Shown here: piece after piece, positions 17,501 to 28,700 of the stretch | Layout: every line of letters begins with the position of its first letter | How positions within the stretch are numbered: the first letter of the stretch is position 1 | Assembly (NCBI GenBank): GCA_021156365.1 | Contig: JAJNDK010000005.1 | Location: forward strand, 62,001-126,000 | DNA from: Bacteroidota bacterium | Lineage (GTDB): Bacteria > Bacteroidota > Bacteroidia > B-17B0 > Aurantibacillaceae | Length of the DNA stretch: 64,000 nucleotides | Reading direction: 5' to 3' | Notes under the pieces: generated by a model | What the model saw: the letters and a program-made list of their open reading frames with translations, nothing else | Database searches by the model: none | Told to the model about the DNA's origin: nothing | Position numbers and translations under genes: made by a program

Positions 17501-20500
17501 GTAACATCATTCATTGCACTGTTGTAAAACTGTCCCGAGTTGGTAGGCCTTCCCAACAGATCGTACAGTATATACGAATATTGGCCGGCTACAGCCTGCA
17601 CAGGAGTTTGTGAGGCAACCACTCTTCCTTTGGCATCGTACCACTGCAGCATCGGGTCGTCCATGTCGGGAGTCTCCGTCTTTTTCACCAGGTCGTAAGT
17701 ATTGTAGGTATACACGGTATTGTAGGTATGTGCAGGAGCTTTGAAATTAGCAGGGTTCTGTGTGTTCCGGTATGCATCACAGTCTGAATAGTCGGCAGTG
17801 CTTAAGGTGAAATGAACACCTTCGGGAGGGACCGTGCGCACAAGGTTGTTGGCCTGATCGTAATAGAACAGGGTATACTGGTATTGCTGATCTTCGTATG
17901 TTACCGTAAAAGTTTCCGCAGAGTTGTGCGCACAATGATCGATGTATGCCGCCGCAAATTCATTTGCCGCGGTTTCCAGCATCTGGTTATACAGGAACCA
18001 CTGTGAATATGTGGCCAGGTTGTTAGCCGCTGAATTACAATCCGCGAGCATACTGCTATCCAGGTTCCCGGGGCCATCGGAGAGATTGCACAGAAATACA
18101 TCCGGGAAATTGGTCATTAACGTCAGGTTGGGCGTAGCCGAAGCGCACTGGGTGATCCAGGCTGATACATCCGTTCCTGAAACAGTTGCCACGGGGTCCG
18201 GCTCGAGGTATTCATCATTGAGATAAGTGGCAATATTGCCCGGTGGAGAAGAAGTAGTGAATGTATTGATGTCGAGAAAGGTCTGGAAGTTCTGGCAGGC
18301 ACAGCCAGCTTCATCCGGCACCGAAGGAGGATGCACAATCGTTACCGTACAGGTAGATGCAAAATAAGCGATCACATCATTGAAGGAATGAAAGACAGCT
18401 GGCCCCGCTGGGTAAGAAACTCCCGGACAGGCAGGACAGCCATTGGTTCCCTGGTAACTGTTGCTTTCACCACAATTGGCAGCACACACTTCCACCATGT
18501 ACTGGCGGATCAGCGGGAGGTCGGGATTCGTTGCCGCTGAAGAACACCCTGCTATCAACTCGGCGATCCATTGATCGGCATATGCTTCACAGGTATTGGT
18601 GCAGGCTTCCGCCATATCTCCTTCCACAGTTGTCTGAATATCGGAAGTGAGTGCAGCGAGATCGAATGCAGGATCGCATCCCTGTGCATTGAACAGATCC
18701 GTATAGATCTGGCTGGGCATGTAATGTGCATCATAACCTCCCGGCAGATCCCCTTCTGCATTGCTGGTGAGGAAGGTCCCGCAATCACGGTCCATGATAT
18801 AGATAAGGTACTTTTTATAAAACTGGTATACGCTCCTGAAAAATTCATACTTCGTGATCTGTCCCGGGCCTGTACCCAATATACCAGTCGTTGTTCCATT
18901 TCCATGCAGGTCATAAAACATCTGCCGGATGAGTGGATCGGCCGGACCCGGGTTGGCGGGAATATGAAAGTTGAGTGGGTCATCCATTACATACCAGATG
19001 CTGTAATAATTAGTACAGGAGGAAGTACAAACGGGAAGAAAATTCTGCAGGCGTTGCATGATAAAATCCTGCGTGGTAACAGGCGGAGAACAGCCAACAA
19101 TATCGCGCGGACAGCTGGCAAATGGGTCGGGTGTTCCCGGGGAATAAGGTTGGTAAGCAGAATTACCACCTGAAATATCCAAAAGCGAAGAAGAAGATGA
19201 AGAAGCCAGATTCAGCGGATTCATATAACTGCTTATGCCGGTGGAGTAATCGGCAGCAAACATGGCTTCATCATATGCATTCGATTCGCTCATATCCACA
19301 AAAACATCCGGCTGCCCCTGCTCTCCTTGCTGACAAAGAATCTGTCCACAATGATTCTGATAGAGGCACCATTCAGGGTGATGATGCACTAAAAGGTCAG
19401 CCCATTCATCCTGCCATTGTGCACGCACATCATCCCAGGTACAGGAACCCGAACAAAGTGAGTAATTGAACGTAGTGCCGGCAGCGGTTATGAAAGCGGC
19501 AAGGTTTGCGTTGCCAGGCACATCCAGCCAGCCATTTATATCATAGGCCGTGTTGGGTATGAGATCGCCGCTGCTGCCCATAATGAATTCGGAAGGTTTA
19601 TTATCAAAATACTGCCCGCCCGGTGATATATCACGTTTAAGGGCGGCGAGTTTGATCTCGCATTCACTCAGTCCTCCCGGAGACGATGAGGCGCAGAGCT
19701 CTTCACATTCTGTCACGAGGATTCCGAAAGCTGTTTCATCTATCACGTGTCCTTCTGCATCTACGTATCCAATGATGTTGCCCTGGAGATCCCGGACAAT
19801 GTACTGTTCCTGGCAAAGCGTAACGCAATTGAAATCGCAGGGTGCAGCAGCCACTACCGGTACAGGATAACACAGTTCGGGGTTCTCGATCTGGTGCTGA
19901 ATAAAATCCTCCTTTATTGCTGCGAGGTTATCCGAATTCACCGACAGCACTTTGCCTACGGTATAGGAACCTATATCGAGATGTGCATCAAATTTGATAA
20001 GACCCGCTGCGCTCACGCCCGTGCAGGTGATCGGATTATTTTTTGTACCGGTGTATACACAACCCGCTGCCGGTATTCCGATGATACTGAGCTGAACATA
20101 TTCACCTAATTCATCCTTAACACTGATCTCGAGATCATACTTGCAATCCGTAGGCCCATAGCAGGGTGTGGAATAAGGCGCACTGGCGAGATTGTATTCA
20201 AACGTATACAAGACATTCATGGCGGGAACCAGGATATTGCTGACGGCCACTTTTTTGTTATCCGCATCCAGGTCGTTCTTCCCTAAAAGAAGGTTATCCG
20301 GTACTGTCGGAAAAGAAGAATAGATGGGTGTCATGCCGGTAGGTGCAGAACCCGCCATGGCTGTTGCAATGGTCCTGCCTTCCTGGTCGAGATATGTAAT
20401 GTGCACCTGGCCGTTTTCATCCTGCATCATTTGCTTCCGGTAATGCTTCAGCCAGCCTACTTCGGCGCCGAACATACGATCCAGCTCGCGCTGCCCTGTT

Positions 20501-22053
20501 GGTGTTCCATAATAGAACCTCAGCTCATGTCCGCTGCCGATCCGGTGTGCTGCACCCGGTATGCTCTGGCTCTTCACCCGGCTTGTGCCATCGTTTGTAT
20601 ACTTTGTCAGTGCATACGGATAACCTTCCGCATCTGCTAACAGCGGCTCGGTAGTGTTCGCCGGCGAATAATAAGCTCCGCTGCCCGCTGTGGTTGGATA
20701 CGTGTCTGGGTTAGAGAATTTACCGTCCACATCAAAATTAGACGCATTAAAAACAGGGTTAAAGTTGTTATAATAATGAATGCCTGTGGAAGAAACAGGT
20801 GAAGGCGAGATCATTACTCCCGATCGCCCTTCCTGGTCGAAAATGGACTCTGCCACCACCGCATTGTCATCCGTATTCACCTGTGTTACATCCTGCCTGT
20901 CGCGCAAAAGGCCATCGTAATAACCTATCACATTTTTGTATTTACCATCTTCTGCAAAACTGATCGTATAACTCCAGTTGTAATCTTTGTCGAGCCCGCG
21001 GTAATCAAAACGATTTGCCTGCGGTGGCGTGCCTCCATAAGGCGCGTCTGCGGCCAGGTCCCCGTTATTGAGCAAAAAGCTCCAGTTGCTGAAACGCACG
21101 ATCTCAGGGTCGTCCTTGTCGGCACCTACCGCGCGCACTCTATACAAAAGAACGCCTTTGGGGTACACCAGCGGAATTTTGTAAGAGTTGAATGTGGTAT
21201 TGATCCGGGTGGCATTCCTGAAATCAAAACTGATGCCCGAAGGAGTTGAAGCTCCTAATTCTGCATCCGTTGGAAGGTCGATGAACAACCATTCCAGGTC
21301 GTAGCTTTCCGCTCCTTCGATATAAGTCCAGCTAAGATCCAGTTCGTTTTTAGGGGGCGAGACCGATGCATAAGCATACGGTGTAGTAGGTGTGTATCCG
21401 GTACCATTTATGAAAGCGTCTGTATATTTGATCACCGGCACCTCGGAAGGATCCAGCACGAACAGGCGTTGTGTTTCGCTCTCCAGCTCAAAATAGGCAT
21501 CGTTCAGAACAGCGGGTATAGCCGCTGGTGAACATCCACCCGATGGAGCACAGGGCTTGTATTCAACACCGGTTACCGTAATCTGGGCTCTGTATGCACC
21601 GGGGTACCGTATTACAGCTTTGGTTACATCGAACTGGCCCGACTGGTAAAAATATTCTATCCGGAGCTCATCATCAAAGTCGTCAATAAGAACATTGGCT
21701 TCATCGTATGCCCAAATATGATATTCCACCTTCAGGTTCCAGTCGGTAGTGAAGGCTGTTTTAAATTCCTCGTTGAATTTGAGACGCGCGGTAATAAAAG
21801 CGCTTTGATTAACAAATCTGGACGTATAAGTAGTCGGATTTAACTGCATGTAGTTAAACATGTCATCCGTTATACTAAGTGTTTTACCGGAGGCGATTCC
21901 CGTTCCGCTCAGGGCTATACTCTTTTTATATTCGGCAGCGGAAAGTATGCTGCAGCATAAGCATAAGAATATAAGCAACGCTTTGGCCCAAACAGCAGTA
22001 GTTGTTTTTTTAACGGCGTTTATCATAGACAGTATAGTTTTTATATTTTTCAT
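14530..22053 (-). CDS. Giant RHS-repeat protein with variable toxin-like C-terminal tip
   Basis: 2507 aa, exported: a Sec signal peptide (KALLIFLCLCCSILSAAE) starts it. A region at about 360-420 (YYDGLLRDRQDV) resembles the DUF6443 module that precedes YD repeats. Residues about 725-1330 form an unusual cysteine-rich segment (CDFNCVTLCQ, CTSSCTNYY, ACTNTCEAYA, NGCPACPG, GCACQNF). YD repeats run from about 1395 (FYYDQANNLVRTVPPEG). The RHS core lies near 2185-2225 (YRYSYQGQEHDDE, RLGRFMSIDPLA). The last 250 residues after this core match no fold I know, are AT-rich in DNA, and sit where polymorphic toxins carry the effector. The ATG at 22053 overlaps the LolA-like gene by 44 bp; an ATG at 22026 would overlap by 17. 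No gene that could be an immunity factor follows. Confidence 0.9.
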   Translation of the reverse strand: MKNIKTILSMINAVKKTTTAVWAKALLIFLCLCCSILSAAEYKKSIALSGTGIASGKTLSITDDMFNYMQLNPTTYTSRFVNQSAFITARLKFNEEFKTAFTTDWNLKVEYHIWAYDEANVLIDDFDDELRIEYFYQSGQFDVTKAVIRYPGAYRAQITVTGVEYKPCAPSGGCSPAAIPAVLNDAYFELESETQRLFVLDPSEVPVIKYTDAFINGTGYTPTTPYAYASVSPPKNELDLSWTYIEGAESYDLEWLFIDLPTDAELGASTPSGISFDFRNATRINTTFNSYKIPLVYPKGVLLYRVRAVGADKDDPEIVRFSNWSFLLNNGDLAADAPYGGTPPQANRFDYRGLDKDYNWSYTISFAEDGKYKNVIGYYDGLLRDRQDVTQVNTDDNAVVAESIFDQEGRSGVMISPSPVSSTGIHYYNNFNPVFNASNFDVDGKFSNPDTYPTTAGSGAYYSPANTTEPLLADAEGYPYALTKYTNDGTSRVKSQSIPGAAHRIGSGHELRFYYGTPTGQRELDRMFGAEVGWLKHYRKQMMQDENGQVHITYLDQEGRTIATAMAGSAPTGMTPIYSSFPTVPDNLLLGKNDLDADNKKVAVSNILVPAMNVLYTFEYNLASAPYSTPCYGPTDCKYDLEISVKDELGEYVQLSIIGIPAAGCVYTGTKNNPITCTGVSAAGLIKFDAHLDIGSYTVGKVLSVNSDNLAAIKEDFIQHQIENPELCYPVPVVAAAPCDFNCVTLCQEQYIVRDLQGNIIGYVDAEGHVIDETAFGILVTECEELCASSSPGGLSECEIKLAALKRDISPGGQYFDNKPSEFIMGSSGDLIPNTAYDINGWLDVPGNANLAAFITAAGTTFNYSLCSGSCTWDDVRAQWQDEWADLLVHHHPEWCLYQNHCGQILCQQGEQGQPDVFVDMSESNAYDEAMFAADYSTGISSYMNPLNLASSSSSSLLDISGGNSAYQPYSPGTPDPFASCPRDIVGCSPPVTTQDFIMQRLQNFLPVCTSSCTNYYSIWYVMDDPLNFHIPANPGPADPLIRQMFYDLHGNGTTTGILGTGPGQITKYEFFRSVYQFYKKYLIYIMDRDCGTFLTSNAEGDLPGGYDAHYMPSQIYTDLFNAQGCDPAFDLAALTSDIQTTVEGDMAEACTNTCEAYADQWIAELIAGCSSAATNPDLPLIRQYMVEVCAANCGESNSYQGTNGCPACPGVSYPAGPAVFHSFNDVIAYFASTCTVTIVHPPSVPDEAGCACQNFQTFLDINTFTTSSPPGNIATYLNDEYLEPDPVATVSGTDVSAWITQCASATPNLTLMTNFPDVFLCNLSDGPGNLDSSMLADCNSAANNLATYSQWFLYNQMLETAANEFAAAYIDHCAHNSAETFTVTYEDQQYQYTLFYYDQANNLVRTVPPEGVHFTLSTADYSDCDAYRNTQNPANFKAPAHTYNTVYTYNTYDLVKKTETPDMDDPMLQWYDAKGRVVASQTPVQAVAGQYSYILYDLLGRPTNSGQFYNSAMNDVTAQDDALYWGWYIAGTGATEITLTMYDIPFNSTIDGYFGTTIGQENMRNRISSVIYVDKVADPDYSSATHYSYDIHGNVKTLIQENKDLEAIGQSLKRMYYSYDLVSGNVNEMQYQPGEYDEYYYRYLYDGDNRLTMALNSRDGYNWHKDAKYFYYAHGPLKRVETGDRQIQGSDYVYTPEGWLKAVNGAVIGVKRDIGSDSWFGYNHINSNFGIDTRAFMLQYYDKGSYHDYTPVSGISFEPTHSPAGASAILNASDDLFNGNISTIVSQEVKQDETLETIAGNVYHYDQLNRFSYSQFFKNSYVAHVWGVSEGPDYRSYRMDNSYDKNGNIIHLNRYGNGYQTSTIKQMDQLTYHYYDKTGATFIGGITPVNEPTNRLAYVEDPKSPVAFPSDVDDQSAHANTHPASGSYQKNYGYDKNGRLVCDASECIGSIEWTNFNKVRRIKRFSNITGGCLGTSTLNNLEFRYDAFGHRIAKIDKPLDGGGNTKDETFWKYTYYVLDASGNAMAAYSKSYTPAGPGLVDITFAREEQNLFGVKRIGLDKVPSMKLPRYNYTLTTNSESESVVTLGPEVTHVDFKADYLNGDDNYAYTNISGHKQFEFSNHLGDVMTVTTDRKTTVDELTWATDGSTSFLAADGLTDGYAPDVVSYAEYYPFGMLLDTRNGTPNEYRYSYQGQEHDDELKGVGNSINYEYRMDDPRLGRFMSIDPLAAKYAHNSPYAFSENRVIDGVELEGLEVKVNNESGTSSMLSAGATVGAAVKQARPKWSVDPALMEPDPFKPHVTYIPKSMLVTDPNIIAGMKQQTTGLTLNDIDEALNAPEIGGLKELVDGAKKRFPNSQVLGAISQELDHLGTIGNGIMIGNDMFKMYTAKNEDEEFIASNTFVTDLVTIIIVKERPLLGLLKTYVDLVKKSDEYKQMEINNALFDKWRLKQGAIQNDGKISYGIFDNPAYINAQNVLDKYSDKNSPGIKPARLYSPEQYMLHSLLNK

Positions 22054-22705
22054 CCGCCTGTATTTTAGTTCCTTTTATGCGTACGTATTTTTCCAGCCTG
22101 CATTCAGCGCAGTTCTTTTCCGTCACCTTTGTTTGCATATCGGTAGTGTAGTCTACCTGCATCTGGTACATGCCACTCACCGTTGCATTCATGTATTCGA
22201 AAAAGATCTGTTTTAAAAGATTACTTTGACCGTCGAGTACGATCTCGCAGCGGTTGTATCCGGAAGATTTTGCATCGAAGCCTATCTTCTTTTCTTTGGG
22301 TGTATTGGCGAGGTAATGAGCTTTCGTGGCAACCAACCAGGTACTGTCCAGTTGCGTCATCAGATCCAGACCTTCATCCTTTTTAAGGCTCCTGTTTTTC
22401 ACCAGGATCACTTTGTTCTTTTCGTCTATCATGACCACATATTTCTTATTGGCTATCACCTGCTTGCTCATGATAGAAGAATAGAAGATCTCTTCGCCCT
22501 TTTTCAATACACCTTTACCGTATATCGGTTTCGATGTTTTGCTCAGGGCCATTTTTACGTTTACCTGCATGGTAACGAATTTCGCATTCCTGTATGCGGT
22601 ATTCATTTTAACCAGGTCATTGGTAATGTCCGGTGAAGAACCTTTTCCTAAAAAGCCTAACACAAGCGAAACTGCGATCCCTATGGAGTATATCGTTCCT
22701 GTCAT
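22010..22705 (-). CDS. LolA-like periplasmic carrier protein
   Basis: A 231-aa protein with a hydrophobic N-terminal signal or anchor (IYSIGIAVSLVLGFLG). The mature part looks like the half-barrel of LolA/LppX-type lipid or lipoprotein carriers: strand-rich segments such as FVTMQVNVKMAL, YKYVVMIDEKNKVILVK-like stretches and LKQIFFEYMNATVSGMYQMQVDY. A CAEC pair sits near the C-terminus (KNCAECRLEKY). It lies between the two giant genes, overlapping the 2105-aa gene by 4 bp (ATGA) and the RHS gene by 17-44 bp. This suggests a dedicated periplasmic helper for their export. The LolA assignment rests on general pattern, so treat it as moderate. Confidence 0.65.
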   Translation of the reverse strand: MTGTIYSIGIAVSLVLGFLGKGSSPDITNDLVKMNTAYRNAKFVTMQVNVKMALSKTSKPIYGKGVLKKGEEIFYSSIMSKQVIANKKYVVMIDEKNKVILVKNRSLKKDEGLDLMTQLDSTWLVATKAHYLANTPKEKKIGFDAKSSGYNRCEIVLDGQSNLLKQIFFEYMNATVSGMYQMQVDYTTDMQTKVTEKNCAECRLEKYVRIKGTKIQADEKYKNYTVYDKRR

Positions 22706-25700
22706 GGTATCTGTTTAATGTTCTTTCTTCCCTGCTGTATGGTCATGATCCCGCGTTCGGTCTCTTTCTTCACCTGCACCAGGTTTCCTTCCTCATCATA
22801 ATTATAGAAAGTAGCATAATTCCTGTTGTCAAGCGTTGCTGTTGTCCAGAGTTTCACAGGATCGTATACAAAGGTCTCCATCGAACTGTTGAACGGTTGG
22901 ATCCTCACATCATCCAGGTACCCGTTACGCGGAGCTCCATACTGGTCCTTCACTGCGAAAGTAATATCCACAGCGCCGGTGGAACCGTAATTCAGTTCAA
23001 AGGTGCATTCTACCCTGATCCATCCTTCGATAGGATTCTTTGCAACTACCGGTGTTCCCGGACTGCTTACACCTGCGCCTGCGATCGTGATCTCAGGCTT
23101 ATCCGCCGCATTTTGCGGTTTAAACCAAGCGCATACCGTATACTTATGCGTTTCTTCAAGGGGTGTAAACTCATTGAGCGTTCCAGCCAGGTAATTGTCA
23201 GCAACGTAGGCATCCGCATCAGCAAATGATTCCGAAGAAAAGCCCGCTGTGACATATGATATGGCAAGTGACTTTAATCCGGTATGCGACTCATCCGATA
23301 AGGAACCGGCATTCATCGCAATGTGCCCATGTGGTGAAGAAGGCGTGTAGGTTCCCGCATAATCTTCAAAACCATCAAAGGCTATTTCATAGTATTTTGC
23401 GTTTGCAGCAGCAGCAACTGCCAGTGCGTTTTTATACCCATACAGCGCCGAAGAGAATACATCAATGGCATCCCTGTTTTCCAGCTCAAATCCATATGGG
23501 CTGTATTTGGTCATCGTTACAGCTTTTGTCCATTCAGGATTCAGGCTTGCCAGGTTTACGTTTTCGGCCCAGTTAAAAGGCATGAATTTTTCGAAGACCC
23601 CATCTTTGGCAAGGTTCGTCGGAGACCCCGTGATATCACGTTTCTGTTTCCGGTCGGTGAGGTATGCATATGTTTCCGAAGGCCTCCAGACACCCCACTG
23701 CCCGTAACGCCATGGATTGGCAGCGGCGGCAGTAGCATAAGGAGTTGCACCAATAGCCGGAGCCTGCACATCATTGTATGGATAGATCCATCGATCGGAG
23801 AAGCCGGTAGCAAACGCCTGCAATACATCATCCAGGCATTTGACCCCGCAGTTCATATCATCCACGTAGGTACAGGTAAAATTAAGTGCAGGATTAGAGA
23901 TATGCTCCGCAATAAGTGTGGATCCGATCAAATGGAACCTGTAATTAGTAAGCTCAGAGGCAGAGCTCATTGCGGTAGAAAGATTAATAGTGAATGTCTT
24001 GCAGTTATCCTCGTAATTCCCTGATGCTGTCGACATAGTGACACTTGTAATGCCGGCACCGCCCACATAATTATACGCAATTATCATATCTATTTCCGTT
24101 CCATCGCAATTGGTGAAGGAAAAGACATCGCTGCCGGTGCCTCCTTCGAGCAACGTATTAAATGCCTCAAGTATACCGGAGCCGGAACCACCCATCAATG
24201 GATTGGACAGGCTCACTATTGTTCCTGCATTCACCGCAAGAAGATTTTTTCTTCCGGACTCTACCACCCAGAAACTGGTTGGCCCTGATGGCGCAGGCGT
24301 TCCATTCTCCGTAATCAGTGACATATTGCCTCCTGAAACGGTGTTTACCCAGTAGTAAGTACTGCTTGTTGTCAATAGCTTGTCACCGGGGTTGTAACTT
24401 CCGGTCGGAAGGCTGCTGATGTCGACAATACCGCCGGTAGTAATAACAGTAAGCAGCGTGCCGTTGCCACTGGTCCTGTAATTCACATAGGAAGGTCCCA
24501 TTCCTTTGTAGTACCAGTGCGCAGGCATGTTATAGGTATATACAGGCTTATCAAAGTTATTGTTGACAGTAGTAAGCAAGGGAGCACCTGTAAGTGCATC
24601 GAACATGAGATTGGTGTGCGTGGATACACTTCCCTCTCCGTATGTTTTTGTCGACATCAGGATTCCCTGCTGCTGCACAACCTTTACATTGCTCACAGCC
24701 CTGTACATACTCTCGGAGTGAGAGAACGCCGGCCAATAGGACGGCAGAAATGTCAATGGAAGCGGGACATCAAGATTTGTCTCCTCTCCTATAAAATAGG
24801 AATAACTGGAGTTTTCATTCAGATCGAGTGCGAAATCCGTTTTGATCCCCATTTCGGCAGGTGTATATTCTCCGTCACCTGTGAGCACGGTCACTGTATT
24901 GTTAAGGGAGTTCTCCCCATCCGGGTTATAAGTGCCGGCTACATTGTAACGGTACTCTATTTTTGTTTTCGGTTGCTCCAGCGGGTTATTAAGATCCGCC
25001 ATAGCCGGATAAGTGGATACAGCCTTCAGCTTGCCGTGCATGTCATTCAGGCGTATGCTGTATCCCTGCGAATATCCATTGTTGGCATAATTCTCCGTGC
25101 CGAAGAACGGAACAATGATCGCAGGAGGATTGTACAAGGCAGGATCCGGCTTGGTGTACTGCACTTTTACAGGGAATTCTTTTGCAGAATAAAACTCGTA
25201 CATGGTTTGACCGGCAGCTGTTTTTTTATTTGTTTTGGTATCTCCTGTTCCTCCGTTTTCAGAGCGCACGATCACCCTACGGTAGGCCACATTGGCGCCA
25301 GGGAAATAGGCTTCGCCGAACGGTTCCTCTACATACAGGTTTTTATTGTTGAACAGAAAGGTACGCTCACCATACCGGTCGGATGGCAAACGATGCGGGA
25401 TCTCATCACCGCCTGTCAAAGGTTCATACTCCGCAACCCCTGAGCTTTTTCCATCCGGCATAGTGTAGTCATAACTCGTTGTATATTCGGAAGCCGAAGT
25501 TCCGCTTGCTGTCCAGTTATCGGTGCTGGTGATCTTTTTCACACGCAGACCGCCCCCTGCTTTTTTGTAGTTGGGATTGTTAAGGCGTATAAAAGATGGC
25601 CGGTATTCCTCGATACCATGTGATTCAAGATAGATGGAATTACCCCAGTTGCTCAGATCAGCGTTATTGTAAAAACCAAAAATGTTTTTAATGTCGTTAA

Positions 25701-28700
25701 ATATATTCACTGCAAAAGTGGCTACTTTACCAATGTCGGTCGGAGCATCACCCGGATCGGGTGAAGTGAGATCATTCCGCTCCATCTTCAGGTATTCCCA
25801 GGCAGCTTTGGTAAACGGGTGTGTTTCTCCTTTGCTATGCTCGCGCTGGCGTTTGGGAACGGACCGTACATCCACATAGGCTCTTTCATAGAGTGTACCG
25901 GCACCGTTCTTACAAAGCTCGTCCACTCCTATCTCATCCTGCTCAAACTCGCAGTAGCCCGATACATAATCCCGCTGCATGCCTTCCCCAACTGCGCCTT
26001 TTTTGAGATTCATATAGGCTTTGAAATACATGGGATTGTCTTGTGTTCCAACACCTTCGAGGTATTTTTTTATTTCCGCTACGTTTGCAACCGGCACATC
26101 CTCGTTCAGGTCAAAATAGATCCGCTCCATTTCTTTTTTTCCTTTGGTGAGCGCACCACTTTTATAAACGTAGGCGCCGCTTTCAAATCCACCGGTCTCC
26201 ACGATCCTGCACATCTGCATGGCACGCTTATCCTGGACATATGCATAATCATCCGCTTCATACGTGATATTGATCTCTCCTCCCGATGGGAGAATGATCT
26301 TTTTGAGTGACCAGGCCGCAGCATATTTATCCACATCGGGTCTGCTCGCCGGTTGCTGGTCTACATACGACCATTCCTCATTCAGGATCCACCGGGGAGT
26401 ACCGGGAGGTTGTGTATTCCGCCTGATAGGCATATAATAGCCCCAGCGGTCAGCGGCCATCGGGTCATAATTGTAATTACCGTCTGCGGGATTGACAGGG
26501 TACACAAAACGATAAGGACTGAATTCACCTTTGTCATTGTCCCGGTAGGTGAACCAAACCTTTTCCAGCGTCAGCTTACCTTGTCCCGTCAAAGAAGTGT
26601 TATAGACGCCTTTACATAAGCTGTAATTGTAATGAAAATGAACGGTTTTGATCGGGGTGATCCGGTCACTCTTATTGAATAATTTTATTTTATCCAGTTT
26701 CTTTAATGTGGTACCTAAACCTAAGGAGGCCGTAGCGTGTTCGCCCGAAGCGCCTTTTCCATCTTCCCGGTTCGACAGGTGGAATTCCGCGATATGTGTT
26801 TTTGTTTCGATCGAGTTCACATACCAGATATCCTTTGCACCATACGAATAGGTGCCTTTATCGTCTTTTTTGTTTGAATAATATCCAAAGGCTGCGTGCG
26901 CATCATAGTAGGGACTTCTCCAATAATAAGGATCATCCAATTTTGAATAGTTGAATTTAACCCAATAGCCGAAATCATCCTCTGTGGGGCCATCATCTGT
27001 AAGGTCGATATAATCACTCGAATACACTGCTGTGATCAGGTAGGAATGGGCGTAGGCAAGTGTTTTGCTGCTACTGAAAAAGTGATCGTCCCCTTTATCG
27101 TTGGATATGGAGGCATCAGTATCGGCATAAGCAACCGTGTTAGACTTGAAATCCGGAATGCTGCCGGTGGTGAACATCACATCCTTCTCCTCGTTATTGT
27201 ATGCAGGAAGTCCATACTCGTATACCATCCCATTTACATTCCTGATCCGGTACATGGCTATGTGGTCAGGCATGTTCGAATAATCGATCTGGCCGGGCGA
27301 TCCGGTAGTTCCCGGATACTCATTTACATTCAGCAGATGTTCTGGGCGGTTACTATAACCCGGCAGCCCGGTCATGTTGCTACGGGTGAAATATTCGATG
27401 TTGCTGGTACGTGTATCTTTTGTACTTCTATTGGCCGACCCAAGAAAAGAGGCGGTGGAATTCGAGATCTTATTGAACACTTCAGGCTCAAAGCTGGTTA
27501 TATCCAGTATTCCATCTATCTTCATTTTCGACTTTATCAGGAAGCTTTTTTCATCCCTGCCTGCATACCTTGCTTCTTCGCTGCTGCTGGCATTAAGCTC
27601 CCCGGCCATTTTAAAATAAAAATCATCCGTTTCATAAGAATAGTCATCTTTTAAATCATTGTAACTGTCTGTCCACATACCGGAGTACGAATGATTGGCT
27701 CCATCACCAAAATCAAATCCTCCCTTGGCAACAGCAGGTGCGGCAGCATCTCCGCCCAGTGTAGTTGAATTGTTCGAATTAGTAACGGAGGGTGAACGGT
27801 AAAAACCTATGTCGGATCGGAAAGGGCGGAAAACACCACTTATCCCCTGGCCTTTCACACTCAGTACATCATATGTATTCACGGGAAGAGGGATCGCCGG
27901 TGCATCGTGCGTCACCGGGAATTCTTTCTCCCGGTTAAAATCCATGATCGCATCGCTATTATCCATCTGGGCAAAATGCAGATAACCATATCCTTTATGC
28001 GTTTTCAATTTATCGTCGACATGCTGGGTAGAAAAATTAACCCCGATATCTACGGTTTTTGTAACACCGGGTGCAAGCAACGTTCCTAATTTTAAAGACC
28101 CGTAAAGTGACTTTCCTGTCATGGAATAAGGAACCGAAGGCACATAAGAACTCGCGAAATTTATTCCTATACCTACTCCGGGATCAGGTTGAGCGTTACC
28201 TGTATATTTTGTAATACGTGCGGAACCTTCACCTTTGGATTCCTGTCCTACTGAAGTATTCGCATATCCAAATCCTAATTTGCGTATTCCTGATCGTGAA
28301 GTATAGTCCATGTTCAGACTATAAAAATGACGCTTAGCCTTCCCTGGCTGATCTCCATTGGTTACTTTTGTATAGGAAATTCCGCCGCTCAGGCCCACTC
28401 CTGATTCGCTGTCATAGCCCAGGTGAACAGATGGCAATAACTCCCCGGCACCGGACTCATCTGCTATCCTTTGCAGACCCAGGCCATAACCTAAACCAAC
28501 ACCACGATAGTTATTAAAAAAAATGCTGATCGACTGTCCAATACTCATATTCTTTCCGACAACTTCTGTACCGCCTGGTATAGGAGGAGTTTTGCCAAAT
28601 TTCCAGGATAAGCCTACCGTAACATTGTCCTTCTGATGAGTTTGCTTTTCAATCCCGTCGCCATTAAAATCATCAGGGATCCCCCTTACCGTCCGTGAAA

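Noticed and set aside
24517-25443. 308-codon plus-strand frame inside the 2105-aa gene
   Set aside because: Antisense shadow; the minus-strand protein is coherent throughout.
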